Below are positions 1 through 14,179 of a stretch of DNA of 64,000 nucleotides, in pieces (the stretch's first letter is position 1; every line of letters starts with the position of its first letter). This stretch comes from Absidia repens. Its lineage: Eukaryota > Mucoromycota > Mucoromycetes > Mucorales > Cunninghamellaceae. The position numbers and the translations under genes are program-made. The notes below the pieces were generated by a model, which was not told where the DNA came from, ran no database searches, and saw only the letters and a program-made list of their open reading frames with translations. The stretch covers positions 1,488,001 to 1,552,000 of the forward strand of contig MCGE01000008.1 in the NCBI GenBank assembly GCA_002105175.1. Reading direction: 5' to 3'.

Positions 1-1037
1 GACACGAGCGACGGAGGAGTACACATATTGTCAATGTCAAAGGTATAATTGAGAAGTTTGTTCCTAGTTAGCAGCGACCCGCTGCGTCCCATAGTCTGTC
101 TCCCGAACATATGTAAAACCTTTCAACCATATTTTTCGGTTTTTCCGGATCAGGGCGGACTTTAAATAGTTTATTTTATTTTAATTTTCCTGAGGCATTG
201 ATGTGACCCAGATCCTATCAGGAACAACAGCATCGATCGAAAAACTGACACTGTTTGTTAAATGCCTGTGTCTATGTTTGTATTTATTCAAAACAAACCC
301 AAAATAAATATGAACATTAAAGCAATTGGAACAGTTGGGAGGATACATGCCTTATTGGTAGTTCCGTTTTTTCTTTTAAATTACTCCCATATTGAAGACT
401 GTGCGTGCTGACAAGGGTAGTGGTCGGTGCTTTAACCTTTTACCCTATGATCTAGAATACCGTAATATGGTCCAAGAAGAACAATCACGTGTGTAACAGT
501 TGTGCCATCTTCCTTTTTTTTTCCTTTTTCAAAAGTTGGACCTGTCATTTTTATGGTAAAATGATGTATGAATAAATAAGAACCAATCAGAATCGAAAGT
601 ACGCTAACATTATAAGATCCCCTGGGCAGAAACTAGAAAAAGATCAAAGGAAGTAAACTTTTTTGGCTATTTTATATCTCCCAGGACGAATAACATCTTC
701 ATTTTTTCATGGCATCGTCCATGTACAAGATGTGACGACAATAAACTACCTATATATACAATACGATATTCATGGTACAAAAACGAGAAAGTTGAATACA
801 AATAGTACACACTGCAACAGTGAGGTTAATATTATCTTTCTTTTACTGATCATAGGTATATCATATTGTATCTGACTGAGTGGTACAGTATGATGTATCT
901 ATTATAATATGTTAATTTTTGGACATTTACTTTAAAAATATGGAGTCAACCGTATATATTATACATACATAGTTAGACAACGGAAAAACAATGTGTATGA
1001 TATGATGAATGACCCCATGTGGTCACATCAATCTATC

Positions 1038-1077
<40 letters not shown>

Positions 1078-1317
1078 AATGAAAGTAATAAATGGCTACT
1101 AAGCGATGCCATAAAAAAAAATCCCTTTAAGCCCTAAAATCGATTCAATGGTCCGCGCATAAAAAAAACCACAGGGCAAGTCTCCCCCTCACTAAAGTTG
1201 AAACACCGATCTTTCTTGTAGCAAAATTTTTTTCTCCATTATTTGAGGGGCCGAGGATTATTTTTTCCTTTGACTCTTTTCTTTCTTGTAATTTTTTTAT
1301 TCAAAACATAGATTATC
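1..1317. other. Intergenic region upstream of spermidine synthase
   Basis: No gene model could be supported. The stretch is AT-rich; open frames here are short, lack splice-linked continuations and have no recognisable domain. It contains a poly-T run of about 36 nt near 1040-1075. The last 150 bases, rich in T and C just before the start codon at 1318, are the likely core promoter and leader of the spermidine synthase gene. Confidence 0.6.
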
Positions 1318-2618
<1,301 letters not shown>

Positions 2619-2624
2619 ATAGCA

Positions 2625-2850
2625 TTTTAGTTTATGTAGTGTAGTATATGTTGTTTGTTCCCCCTCCCTCGCATTTCCCTTATTTTTTTATATGAAATAA
2701 AAATTCATTTAAAATGCTATTGGTATCGCTGTCTTTTATTTTATGTAGTGTAATGTAGTATATACTGGTTTATTTTTTTCTGACTTCCTATTATTTTCTG
2801 AAATAAAGCCTGCATTTGCTATACGATTGTTTTATGTCTTGTACTATTTA
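2625..2850 (+). repeat. Tandem duplication of the spermidine synthase 3' flank
   Basis: Two degenerate units with a period of about 109 bases begin at 2631 and 2740 with the shared core TTTATGTAGTGTA..GTATAT and each run through a pyrimidine tract into an AATAAA-type signal (near 2696 and 2803). A weaker third start is visible near 2830. The repeat therefore duplicates the transcript end signal. Confidence 0.6.
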
Positions 2851-3785
2851 TTCATTACGTTGATGATTTTATCGATTGATTTAGTTAGCAGTTTACGGCG
2901 CCAAGTAAAATAAGGTTTGATACATGATCCATCCATGCAATTTACCCCACTCATCCATCATCCATTATCAACCATCAACTGTCATCCATAATCCATCATC
3001 TATATTCTGAATGATTTTTCCATTTGACAAATACTAAATTATCATAGTATTGAGCTAGCTTCATTCTTCATGACAAGTAGTATAACAAACTGGTCAACAC
3101 CACGTCATTATCGCTGGCGACAGCACGGCGACCCTCCCGAATAAAAGGGCAGTTGTTTTCTATTTGAATTGGGATGTCGCATATTTGCTCGGTGCAGACA
3201 AAAACTCGGGGCACTCCAACTTCACACTCCCAGATTGAAAAATAAAATAAAAAGTGGTACCAAAAATTGAATTGTTGAAGCGAGGGTTTTTATAGGAGAG
3301 GTATCAAACGCCCTTTGTCGTTTTGCACTAGTGAGCGACCTCTTTGGGCTTGATCATCATGGTTATACGTTCAACCGGTAGACTTTTTTTTTGTGTGTGT
3401 ATGAGAAACCTCCCCCACCCACCCACCTCGCCCAGGAGAGGTATTGACGCGTCCGCTCTTTCGCACATTGGTGCGATAGCTCCTTGGGATACCATGCATA
3501 TAAAGTGAACATCGTTCCGCAGCATACCAATCCCATTTTTGATTTTTATGCTTATATTTGGTGGTGGAAAGAAGCAAAAAACATACCCAATGGCTTTTGA
3601 GACAAACTATGAGGAGTTTAGTGAGCAAACAATGAAGCAAAATGTTCTTTTTTTGTACAGTACAGCATATGAACCAAAACGATCCAAACGCCGCTGGCGG
3701 AATGTGAAATGTAAGATAGAAAAATCCACAGTCCATTTTTTATGAATAGTACTCACCCCCTTTTTTTCATTCCCTTTATCCGCCC
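2851..3785. other. Intergenic region between spermidine synthase and MED1
   Basis: No coding gene is supported. The region holds a CCAT/CATC-rich simple stretch (about 2928-3000), a segment at 3195-3250 that has a diverged partner near 32640-32690, and two related 53-base blocks at 3294 and 3434 that look capable of folding into stem-loops. Open frames across it have no family resemblance. Confidence 0.5.
3294..3486. repeat. Pair of related ~53-base blocks with stem-loop potential
   Basis: Blocks at 3294-3346 and 3434-3486 both begin GGAGAGGTAT and end with CTCYTTGGG, and each has a central hairpin (CACTAGTG in the first, GCACATTGGTGC in the second). On the reverse strand the ends of each block can pair (AGAGGT with ACCTCT; CCAAGGAG with CTCCTGG). 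No known RNA family was recognised. Confidence 0.35.
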
Positions 3786-6700
3786 ATGTCTAAAAACGTT
3801 GACAGCAAGAATTCTGTCAGCTCGTCTGTATTTGGTATAAAACGACTTTTACGTGATTTACAAACCAAAGTACCTGCACTCTCAAAAATACCCAAAGAAC
3901 CAACAGCAAACAATGGTAACCAAACAAAATAAACTGGAACGATTGAGCCTTTTTTTTTCTGTACGTGGAGTATACTCATTCACCTTTCTATGTCTTTTGT
4001 AGAACTTCACGCCTTTGGACCAGTGAATATTGATAAGGCGCGAACTGAATTCAAACAGCATATTGACGTTATACGATCTATCTGCTCCCAGTTCGAAACA
4101 GAGGTGCTCGGCGATGTCATGAAGCAGGGATCGGGCGCTGAATCTTCGTTTGGAAAGCACTTTAATCAACTTAAGGTAATCAAATCAAAATCGGTGAACG
4201 GACAACCAAAACAGCACTTCACTTAAACTATTATACATATATATATATATTATAGGAACAAGCGACTACCGAAAGCACAGTGATTCGCCTACAAGAATAT
4301 CTTCAGCAGTCGAGCACGCTTCTGGAAACTGCATTGAACGACAAGGAAGCTTCCAAGTCCACAGTCAAAGTACAGCAACTGGAAAATTTGGCCAAATCTA
4401 TGGGGTAAATACTTTTTAAAAACGCATACACACATACATATATACAGATACATATTAATCTTGACCTATTCTGGTTCCTGCTAGACTTGTTTCATTTGTG
4501 GATTCATCTCAAAAGGAATCTGGTGTGCCCTCAACCACTATCACACTAGGCGGGAAGGTTATTGTGATTGATGTAAGCAGCTTACTTTACTACTATTACT
4601 TACAACTACAAACACTGACCACCTGTACGCATACTGGACTAATGCCTTTTTAATGGTGTGCGACTGTGTACCATTCTATAGATTGATATTGACAACGATG
4701 GACTAGTGCAACGCGCAAAGGTGACATTTGTATCCGAATCTTTGCAAAGGGATCATGATGAAAATTTGGATATACTGCTGGCAGAGGATTTACAAACACA
4801 CAACTTTGACACGTTCAGGCGCAATCTAGGGACATTGGCTTTATTAGATCAGCTAAACGTCGAATATACACCAACGGACTTTTTTACTCTTGTGCGAAAT
4901 TTGTACAAGGATTTGCGAGCAACTTGTAACCAGGAAACGTAAGTATCAGGCATAAGCACGATGGCCATTGAATGACATTTTTCTCAATTTTTCTTTTACT
5001 TTTTATGCTCTGCTTTACATAGTCTCCTTCTCTCAAATAATATATTAGATGTGCTTTTGGATGGCCACGGTATCCCAAGCTTATATTTGGATTATCCCGG
5101 GATTTCTATTGCTTACTGGATCAACAAGACAAAGGCAAAAACAATTGATTGGGATGATGTCAGAGACACTGTTGAACAAAGTAAGATCAAAAGAAACAAG
5201 GATCGCTTAAAGATTCACTCACATGTATTTCTCTTCCACATCAAATGATAGAAAAAATACACCCATCTTTACGTCAAGCAGCAAAGCTACTCATCTCATT
5301 CGAAGAATCAAAAACGTCACAATATTTCCTTCCACCATACCGATCAAATTATATGCTGACGTTCGACGAGTGTGAAGACTCCATCAACGAAACTGGGTAA
5401 GATACAGAAGAAGGAAAAAGCGAGAATGCAAAATCATTGATTACTTTCTTTGTAGCAACGAACTCAAAATCATAACTGAAACCAAGTGCCCAAGATTCAT
5501 GCAACCTCTTCGATTTGTCAAACCCATATCTTCTAACACCTCCAATGCCATTCCAGTACGGTTTGTAGCCAAATTGGATGAACCTATTGCTGCATCTGAT
5601 ATCATTGTACACAAACTGGCGGAAGCTACCGGAGTAGTCAAAGGTAAGAAATGTATCTATCACATAGACAGCTCTGTTGTGCCTTAGTATCTTAGTAACG
5701 CTGCTTTTTATGAACCGATAGAAAATGATGTCCCACCAAATTCAAATTGCCGACCGGGTCCAGGCACCTTGTCATTAGAAGAATTACTAGTAAGCCATTG
5801 AAACAATTACAAGAAATCATTAATATGGGAGGGTTTAACTTTTTATTTATATTTGTAACTAGGTTGCAGACTTTTCGCCCTCTGATAAGGACATGCCCCA
5901 GACAACAACAAATGCTGTATGGCTCAAGGTAAGTTTCACAAATCAAGGCTGCGATTTCTTCTTTTGATTTTTGGGTCTCCCAGGATAATTAACATTTTAT
6001 TTTTTTTATAGACAATGGATGACTCATCAAATCAAGTATATCAATGGACAGCGAATATGGGCACCCCGGGCAAATTGTTACATCGAATTCCATTCCAACA
6101 CCCCGCTCAGCTTTACAATATTATGATGGTAAAACTCAGAAGGATTAACTGGTTGATTTGACTAACTAACCCATTCTTTGATTGTAGTACCTTCGACAAC
6201 AACAAACGTTCAACACCTTGTTTACAAGTATCTTCAATAAGGGAACATATCAATCAGGAACTGAAGATCCGGCCAAAATGACAAGAACACTATCACTGGA
6301 CGAAATTTTGATGGGTACGGGGAGGGAGGGATGGCTATTGTGATATGGCGGTGAGGCGTAGGAAATATGATATTAATCTTTCTTTTTTTTGGGGGGGGGC
6401 TTTTAACATATATAGCAAGCGAAAGCGACGATAAACTATTAATAGAGGTGATGACATGGCATGCACCCCGAATGATACAACTCTCATTGTCACCACCAGC
6501 ATCAAGACAGTATCCATTCGTGTCGATCCCGATTATCATTGATATACCGACCAGTAAGGCTTGCCAACCATGCGTACGATTAGATTCACCCATTATGGAC
6601 TTGGATGTTAGCAAGGGCAAAGAAATGGTGTGGAATCCTCGAATATTTAATCAAGATAAAATGAACAAGGTGCTCCAAGAAGAATTCAAGATCTTTGATT

Positions 6701-6828
6701 TGGTGGCGTGGATCTGGAAAACAATTGAACAAAATGAAGGCAATTACTGGCTTGAACGACCTTTGAAACGATCACATACCTCCATGATGGACCTCGATGA
6801 TGGATTTGTGGGTTCTCAACAAATATAG
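3786..6828 (+). CDS. MED1: Mediator complex subunit 1 (Med1)
   Basis: Med1 is a middle-module subunit of the nuclear Mediator complex that bridges activators and RNA polymerase II. Thirteen exons (3786-3915, 4003-4175, 4256-4404, 4485-4572, 4682-4938, 5023-5180, 5252-5396, 5456-5643, 5722-5789, 5863-5928, 6012-6128, 6188-6314, 6416-6828) join in frame to 692 residues. Recognition rests on the fungal Med1 order: a helical N-terminus, the ITLGGKVIVIDIDIDNDG strand region, then HNFDTFRRNLGTLALLDQLN, GIPSLYLDYPGISIAYW, and a C-terminal beta-rich part with many HDV-like strands ending in GFVGSQQI. The start MSKNVDSKNSVSS is the first ATG that splices into this frame. It is the most intron-rich gene in the window. 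Assignment is by pattern recall; a remote paralogue is unlikely. Confidence 0.85.
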
Positions 6829-7226
6829 ATCATATTTTATTTATAGCAATATAGTCTTTTGTTTTATTGTTATTTTACATATATATTTCTAATAAAATAT
6901 TACAAACAATATTATATTCAATTGGCGGAGTTTATTTGGGGCATTGTGCATTAAAGGATGATGGTGGTGTGTGTCATTTGACGAACAATATAAGGACAAT
7001 GAATGTGCAACTGCTGATTCATTTGATGATCTATGTGTATTATGCTGTATGTTTTAGCACGGCAGCTCGGGCTTCTATATTTGGCGTGAACTCGTGATCT
7101 GACAAGTCAATGGTATTTCTTTTTTTTTTTAGGAAGCGACGGGTGTTTTATTTTTTCCCTCTCTTCTCACTCTTTTTTTATTTTTTTATATTCACTAATC
7201 CTATACCGCAACTACATCAATACACC
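6829..7226. other. Spacer between MED1 and the sorting nexin gene
   Basis: About 400 bases with an AATAAAAT signal near 6890 that may end the MED1 transcript. A T-rich, CT-rich leader (7120-7200) precedes the next start codon. No gene seen. Confidence 0.5.
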
Positions 7227-9512
7227 ATGGTGTCTGAAATGAATACATCTTCAACGAAAATACATCCAGATCCTTGTGATTGTCCTACAGCAACACTGAT
7301 TGAAACAAACCGCAGCACACTCACTATTCCAAGGGCAGAAACGAAAACAGTCGAAAACCACAGCTATACTTTGTATGTCATTGCATATGAAGTAAGTCAA
7401 CAGATAAACAGCAAATATACTTGAAGTACTTTTTATTCATCCTTTTTCTTCGTCACTCTAGACATTAGAAACCAAAAGACGATATAGTGAATTTGAATCC
7501 TTTCGAACAACATTATCCAAAGTTTACCCTGCTCTTTTTGTTCCACCTATTCCTGGAAAGCATTCTTTAGGTAAGTAAATAGTCTCCACTGACACCGATT
7601 CTGACTCTGAGACTGACTCTAACTAAAAATACTAACACCATAACATTCCTATCTATCATCATTATTAGCCGCCTATGCTCAAGCCCACACCTCAAGTCGC
7701 CACAAGGATGAAGCGATGATAGAAAAACGGAAACGTATGCTACAGCGGTTCTTGTGTCGATTGATCGAGCATCCTATTTTATCAAAGGAACACAGCCTAC
7801 ACCAGTTTTTACAACCTGATGTGGTATGGGTAAGTACAATAGTATTATTGATAATAATAATAGCGATACTATAAAACTGGTGAAATCGAAGCTAACTCGT
7901 CTCTCTCTTTTTTTGTATCATGATAGAACGATTATCTTGCAACATTATCATTAGCATCATCATCATCTGCTTTAAAAACCCCATTATTGGACTCCGCGAC
8001 TTCTTCCTCCTCGTCTCCTATCTCCGGGGAATCAAATTTTGTCTCTTCTTTACTTGGCACTAATATGTCGGGTCAAATCATTCCTATACCAACGACTTCG
8101 TACACCTTGAAAGCACCTGATCCCAAATATCTCACTTCCGAATCATCATTCAACAATCAATCTCAGCATGCCAATACTCGGTTTGATCGTTCACAAAAGA
8201 AGGTTTTGGGCCGACTTGAAGGTAAGAAAGAGTTGGAATGGTTAGTTTATGGAAACTTGTTTAAAATATGTATCGTCATGTTGAACTCTTTCGTATTCTT
8301 TTTTTTTGGGGGGTATTTATGCACGACATAGATTTATCCAACGACTATTCTGAAATGGGTGCAGTATACAATGCTCTTAGTTTAGACGAAGTGGGTGTGA
8401 TGGCCAATGCTGTCGAACAACTAGGACTTTCAAACGACGAAACGAGTCTTCAAATGCGACAATTGGTGACACAACTGGAAATTGATTTTGCCGAACATGT
8501 CCAAGAATATGTCCAACGTGCCGCGATTGCCAAGCAAAGCATCCGTCATTGGCATACGAAACAAGCCCAACTTGAAATGATCGGGGAAGCATTGGTGACA
8601 AAACAAATGACATTACAAACGCTATTGAAAACGGAAGGACAAGCGGAACGGTTGCAAGCAACACTGGGACAAAGCGAACAACAGCATCAACAACAACATC
8701 ATGAAGGCATGGATATGAATGGTGATGGTGACGGTGACGATGACGACGATCTTGCATCCTATGACAACATCGACACTCACTCGATTGAGGACGGGTTTTC
8801 TGCAGTCAACACCAGCTCGACAACGTTCCCTTCTTCTGATAACGGTTTACAAAACGACAGCAAGGGGGATTTTGTAAGCAGCAGCCATGATGATCACAAC
8901 AACAGCAGCGGCGATGGAGATGACGAAAACACCAGTTATCCAAATGCAGTGAGTGCATCGGCCATTCGTGCTTCAAGGTATCGGTCAAAGAAATGGACGT
9001 CACCAAGGAAACTCTTCAATGCGATGTCTTCAACTATACAGGGAATGATCGATGTGGATCCAGAATTAACGAGGAGGAATCAAATTGAAACCTTGAAAAC
9101 AACAATCACACAGGTACTCCCTCCCCTTCCACCTCCCCAAAAAAAGGATATTACCGATAATAATAATGACTAACTCGGTGGTGTCTCTTTATTATTTATT
9201 TATAGCTGGAAACCGCGAAAAGGAAAACTTTAGAAGAAACAAAACAAGTCAGTTCAAGTATCCAGGAAGAATTGAAACGGTTTGAAAAGCAAAATGAGAT
9301 GGAACTGAAACGAATGATGATTGCTTTTGCAAAAACACATTTGGAGTTCTGTGAAAAGGTAAGTCCGCAAAAAAAAAATTGACATTATGAATCCTTGTAA
9401 CAATTGATCTCATTTTCCTTTGATTTGGTGTATGCATCAATTATATATATAGAATATGGTGTCATGGCAACGAACTCGACAGCAAGTGGATAATATGACC
9501 ATATCTGACTAG
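7227..9512 (+). CDS. PX-BAR sorting nexin, Snx41/Atg20 type
   Basis: Sorting nexins of this type bind phosphatidylinositol 3-phosphate on endosomes through a PX domain and act as BAR dimers in recycling and selective autophagy. Seven exons (7227-7391, 7462-7570, 7669-7829, 7927-8221, 8332-9113, 9206-9358, 9453-9512) give 574 residues. The PX domain lies at about residues 30-150, with the RRYSEF motif that contacts the lipid and the PPIPGKH loop; the basic IEKRKRMLQRFL helix follows. After a serine-rich linker comes a long helical region (about 260-380) fitting a BAR domain, then an acidic Asp/Gly/Asn/Ser-rich insert and a final coiled-coil. The insert inside the C-terminal half is typical of Snx41/Atg20 proteins. 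Distinguishing Snx41 from Atg20 is not possible here. Confidence 0.85.
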
Positions 9513-9706
9513 TAGTATTAAATCCCTTCCTCCTTTGTCGTCCTCCTCCTCCTTTGCATTAGTTTTATTATATTTTTGAATGTCGGCTTTCTAAAATAAA
9601 TCCTGCCTTTGTTTTTTTTAGCGCCTTTTTTTTTTTTTTTTTTTTTTTTGTTTATTTTTTTTCCTTCATAAACTTTTTTTTATTCGATTCCTTCATCTCA
9701 CATATC

Positions 9707-10038
9707 ATGCCAAAAACACTTCCTTTTCCTGTGTTTCGCTTCAAACCACGTACACCAGCTCGAATTCAAGGTGCTGCCATCATTGTTCTTCAAGAATGGT
9801 GGGGTGTCAACAAACAATGTCAAGAACACGCGCAACATCTGGCCGACATTACGGGTGCTCATACTGTCATTCCTGATCTCTACAAAGGCAAAGTAGGTGT
9901 GGATGCTGAAGAGGCTTCTCATCTGATGAACAATCTGGACTGGCGAACGGCCGTTAATGAACTTGAAGAACTGACAGTCCAGTTGAAGGAAGCAAAATTT
10001 CCGTAAGCTCAACATCTTCCCCGCCCCCGCCCCCGCGT

Positions 10039-10076
<38 letters not shown>

Positions 10077-10817
10077 CACAGCAGGATTGATTTATACTAA
10101 AAACCGTTATTCTCTTTTTTTTTCTTTTTCTTCTTCTCCCTTAGTCATATCGGATCGATTGGATTCTGTATGGGCGGAGGGCTCAGTTTAGCCCTTGCTA
10201 GTCAACTGTGTACAACTAAGAATCCCCTGCAAGCTGCTGTCACTTGCTATGGCACTCCTCCTGGAGAATTATACGATGTCAGAACGATAACATCCGTTAC
10301 GCCTGTCCAAGGACATTTTGGTGGAAAGGTATCATGACAAGAAGAAGAAGAAAAAAGAATTGAATCATCCGCCTGATCATGTGTATACTCATCAGAGGTT
10401 TATATCGTAGGATACTATGAAAGGATTCAGTGACCCAGTAGCAGGTAATATTTATAAAAAAGAAAGAAGGATAGAGAGGAAATGGGAGAAAGCAAATCAA
10501 GTAGTTGACCCTTCTCCCCGTCCTCTTTTTTTTTTTTTTTTTTTTGTATTGTATTGTCATGTCATTTTCTAGCGGATGCACTTGAATTCAAATTGAAAAC
10601 ACACACCACCGCGGAATCCACGATTTATCGATACCCAGAACAAGGACACGCTTTCTTGAATGGAGAAGCATGGTCAGTGGAACAACGCAAGAAATTAGGA
10701 TTTGTGGCCAAGGATTCTGATCCCATGTCAGATGAAGAGCAAGTAAGGGATTTGGCTTGGTCAAGAATCAACGCGTTTTTTGTACAGAATCTCAGCAACC
10801 GACAACAAACCGTCTAA
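9707..10817 (+). CDS. Dienelactone hydrolase family protein
   Basis: An alpha/beta hydrolase of the dienelactone hydrolase/carboxymethylenebutenolidase family, probably a cytosolic esterase or lactonase of unknown natural substrate. Four exons (9707-10002, 10145-10328, 10411-10444, 10573-10817) yield 252 residues, normal for the family. The EWWGVN segment near residue 30, the nucleophile elbow GFCMGG (Cys107), Asp161 in GGKD and His197 in GHAF supply the expected Cys-Asp-His triad. The intron after exon 1 contains a 37-base A run. No signal peptide is visible. It is co-directional with the preceding sorting nexin gene, 194 bases downstream, each with its own end signals. Confidence 0.93.
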
Positions 10818-11060
10818 AATGGTCCTCCCAAGGTTTATTATAGCTTGGTTGAGTTCAAGTTTCATTTAGCTCTTTGTTATTAGTAGTATAGTGATTTTTA
10901 TTTTTTAGATAGTCGATTAGTGAATTGATTTGTTGAAATAAAAAAACACTGATATTATGTAGCAACTAGATAAAATTCAAAAAGTCAATGATATTCATGT
11001 ATACTATGTAGGGAAAATATATGAAGGAGGGTAGTGGTGACGACTGTGTATAAATTATGG
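10818..11060. other. Spacer downstream of the hydrolase gene
   Basis: AT-rich, with AATAAA near 10937 as a likely transcript end signal for the hydrolase. No gene is seen before the repeat copy that begins near 11061. Confidence 0.45.
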
Positions 11061-12137
11061 ATTGGGGTATGTTGCAGCTCAGCAAGAACGAGAAGTACCA
11101 CAGACCTTAGTTACTGCAATTTTTTTATATTCAATTTCAACGCATTCTCACACTTCCCTAGGAAAAAAAAAAAAAAAAAAAAACTACTGGGTGTCAAGGG
11201 GATGGGACAAGTAGTCATAGACATGCTAGAAATAAATGAACAATGCTTGATAGCAATGGCTACATTCACATCATGCCCTAGATTCATATACATGGTTGGC
11301 GAAGCAGAAAATGACCATCTTTCATAGCAAGCCATCGAATACTGCCAAACAATGTATGTGATACGATACAAAGGGGGAAGGGAAGGGAATACTCGTAGTT
11401 GGTGAACTAGAAAGCAAGTGTTCCGTAAGATACTCAAAACCCAGCTAGAAGCGCAACATTTATCATTATACAGTGGGTTAATGGATGTTTAATAAAAAGG
11501 CATACTTTATTGCATATTAGTATATAAAAAACTGAAGAAGAAAGGTTCATTATAACAAGGAAAGGATCTATTGGACGAAGCATGAGGAAGTCTAATGTGT
11601 GATTTGAAGGATATTCAACACCAATCTAAAAACATAATTGTAAAATGGTATCTAAAATAATGATACAGTACAGTACAAGACATGAGAAAGGCAAAAGGGA
11701 TACCTTTGATTGAAACATAAAAACGGTCAACACTAATCAAAAGGCGATGGTTGTAAAAAAGAATGGGATCTATTGCACAAGACATTAGAAATACTGATGG
11801 GACATATTTTTCATTGAAACTCTTAAAAAGGGGTACATTTTATTTAATATGAATTCAAACAATAGACAAAGTAATACTAAACCAAGTTAATGAACGTTCC
11901 AGAAAACCAACTCATCAGGTGGCCTCAAGTCCTGGATCCAACATGAAAGGGTTTCCCCATGCATCTTGTAATCCCTGAGATGAAACCCCTTCTAAACGAG
12001 TCCTAATCCTAATCTAAGTCCAACATAAGTTTATAGCAGCTACAATTGAGAAGAAAGAAGAAGAAAGTAAGAGCGAAAAATAAAAATAAAAATAAAACAA
12101 AGGGAAAATAGATATTCACGTGGGCGGCATTTGAATT
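11061..12137 (-). repeat. Dispersed repeat, copy A (reverse orientation)
   Basis: Non-coding repeat whose left-hand terminus in its own orientation (TTCAAATGCCGCCCACGTGAA, here at the 12137 end) and internal block GATGCATGGGG-AACCC recur in five other places in the window. The far end shares GCAGCTCAGCAAGAACG and the CATTCTCACACTT segment with the copy near 42.7 kb. It has no sustained open frame; several AATAAA/TTTATT motifs are inside. Edges are by eye and uncertain by tens of bases. Confidence 0.75.
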
Positions 12138-12806
12138 GTTTCGTTTTTTTTTTTTTTTTCCACAAGCTCGTAGGTGCAATTCCTCGATCCGTCAGCCAAA
12201 ATCAACTAATCTTCAAATGCACAAGTGAGATTGTTGATTTTTTATCCCATCCAAAAAAAAAAGTCAACCCAATCATTCACCTTTCTCCTTTTCATCTTCA
12301 TTGCTATATTGTGTGGTTAAGCGTTTCAGTTTCAAGTAAAAAATTAAATAAGCTGAGCGTTTTTTGTGAGACCTAAATTCTCTTATCTTTCTGGAATGCT
12401 TCGTAACTTACAGCGGGTATTCGCGATTAGGTAGATGGGGGGTGGGGATGGGGACTGTGTCATCGTGGGGTTTGCAAGTGATAAGAAGTATTATTCTATC
12501 ATTAAAAATCAAAATTTGACTATCAATATAAGGATAATGGGCGGAAATAGGGGGTTTCATTCATGCTATATGATATGTACTACACATAATCTCTACAAAA
12601 TAAAGGACAGACACAACAAATGAACAAACAAAAGTATCACATCATGGACTAAAAAGCAAATAAGTATCATTCATCAACCCCAAACAACAACCAAATCAAT
12701 TTTTATTTGAGACGAAAGACAATTCAAATCAAAGACTAAACTAATGAGGGATGGATCAGAGATAGAGTCATAACAATAAAAAAAAAAGTCCAACCATCTA
12801 GCGGAT
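12138..12806. other. Intergenic stretch between repeat copy A and RPL4
   Basis: No gene is supported. The part from about 12660 to 12806 contains reverse-strand AATAAA-like motifs and is the likely 3' untranslated region of the uL4 gene. Confidence 0.45.
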
Positions 12807-14077
12807 TTAAGCGGAGTGGAGAGTTTCCAAGAACTTCTTTGAGGCAGCAGTGTTGGCACCCTTTTTGGCAGCAGGTTGGGCCTTGGAGACCTTACCAGCT
12901 TCACGCTTTTGTTGGGCAACGATTTCAGCACGACGGAGGACTTGAGCGTAAGGGTTCAAGCGGTTCATGACACCTTGGTTACGGAGAGGGTTCTTCTTTT
13001 GGGTGAAGGGACGCTTGACGGTCTTGGGACCAGCAGCACGGACAACGGATTGAATTTCTTGAGAGTTGATCAAACGAGTGACATCGGGGTTGGACATGAT
13101 GTTATCGGGCAAGACGTAGTTCTTCTTGAGAGCAGAGGGCTTTTCGTAGGTACCGTAGACATCATCCAACAATTGGAAAGCACCTTGAGTCCAGATAATG
13201 AAACGACCCAAGTGACCACCGGGAGCCAATTGCAACAAGTTAAGACGACGGACATTGACAACTTCGACACCGGGCAAGTTACGGAAGGCCTTGACAATAC
13301 CGTTATCTTCGTTGTAGATGACGAGAGGACCACGACGTTGACGGTGACGACGGTTTCGGAGCTTACCCTTACCAGCACGGATCTTGCGGGAGTTAGACAC
13401 CTTGACCACATCAACGTAAGCTTGGAGAGACTTCAAAAGAGCAACGGCTTCCTTGGTCTTGGTGAATTTTTCAACTTGATCGGAAACAACCAAGGGAACT
13501 TCTTCGATTTGTTCAACACGATGACCACGAGCCATCACCAAAGAGGGCAAAGCAGAAGCAGCCAAGGCAGAGGCAGTGGCGTAACGCTTTTGGTTCAAGT
13601 TGGTCTTGACGTGCCACTTGCGCCAGGTCTACAATTGTAATAAAATAAAATAAAAAAAAGATCGAGGTGGTTAATCACACAATTTTTTTTTCATGAAGAG
13701 CAATGATTCATGATTTTGATCTAGTTGTTTACCTTGGTAGGAGCGAACATACGACCACCACGGCACATGTTACCGAAAGCAGCTTGACCAGCACGGTGAG
13801 TACCGGAACCGTTGACACGAGGAATACGGGCAACAGCACGACCAGTACCCCAAGATTCAGCAGAGGTTTGTTCACCAGCCTTGGCGGAGACGGCATAAGC
13901 TTGACGCTTGTTCTTGGCCATGTTGGTGTGGACATAGTTCACAATGTCAGGACGGATGGGAGCCTTGAAAACGGCAGGGAGAGGGACAGTAGCAGCACCG
14001 GCCTTGCCAGATTCAGCGTAGACATTAATAACTTGACGAGTAGCCTAAATATGCATAATAAAAAAATGAAGGTTAGT

Positions 14078-14109
<32 letters not shown>

Positions 14110-14179
14110 TAGTTATCCAGATATTCATCCATCTGCTTATTTCTTTTCTTTCATTCGTCTGATATAATATTCTTACCAT
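12807..14179 (-). CDS. RPL4: 60S ribosomal protein L4 (uL4)
   Basis: Structural protein of the cytosolic large ribosomal subunit whose long loop lines the exit tunnel. Three exons read on the reverse strand: 14179-14177 (the ATG alone), 14044-13733 and 13628-12807, giving 378 residues. Diagnostic stretches include [20 protein letters not shown], the tunnel loop [34 protein letters not shown] and [18 protein letters not shown], then the Lys/Ala-rich tail. The first intron sits directly after the start codon (ATG then GTAAGA), so the start relies on splice logic plus the normal second residue of the family (ATRQVIN). Head-to-head with eS17 over about 180 bases, suggesting a shared promoter. Confidence 0.95.
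14079..14111. repeat. (CCAT)n microsatellite in RPL4 intron 1
   Basis: About eight TCCA/CCAT units lie in the first RPL4 intron. The complementary GATG/GATA-type array lies in the eS17 intron on the other side of the shared promoter. Confidence 0.85.

Noticed and set aside
663..875. Open frame of 70 codons upstream of spermidine synthase
   Set aside because: It begins at TTG rather than ATG, sits in AT-rich DNA and shows no domain or splice partner.
12876..13640. Long open frame antisense to RPL4
   Set aside because: It mirrors the strong codon bias of the uL4 coding strand; no independent start, domain or splice logic.
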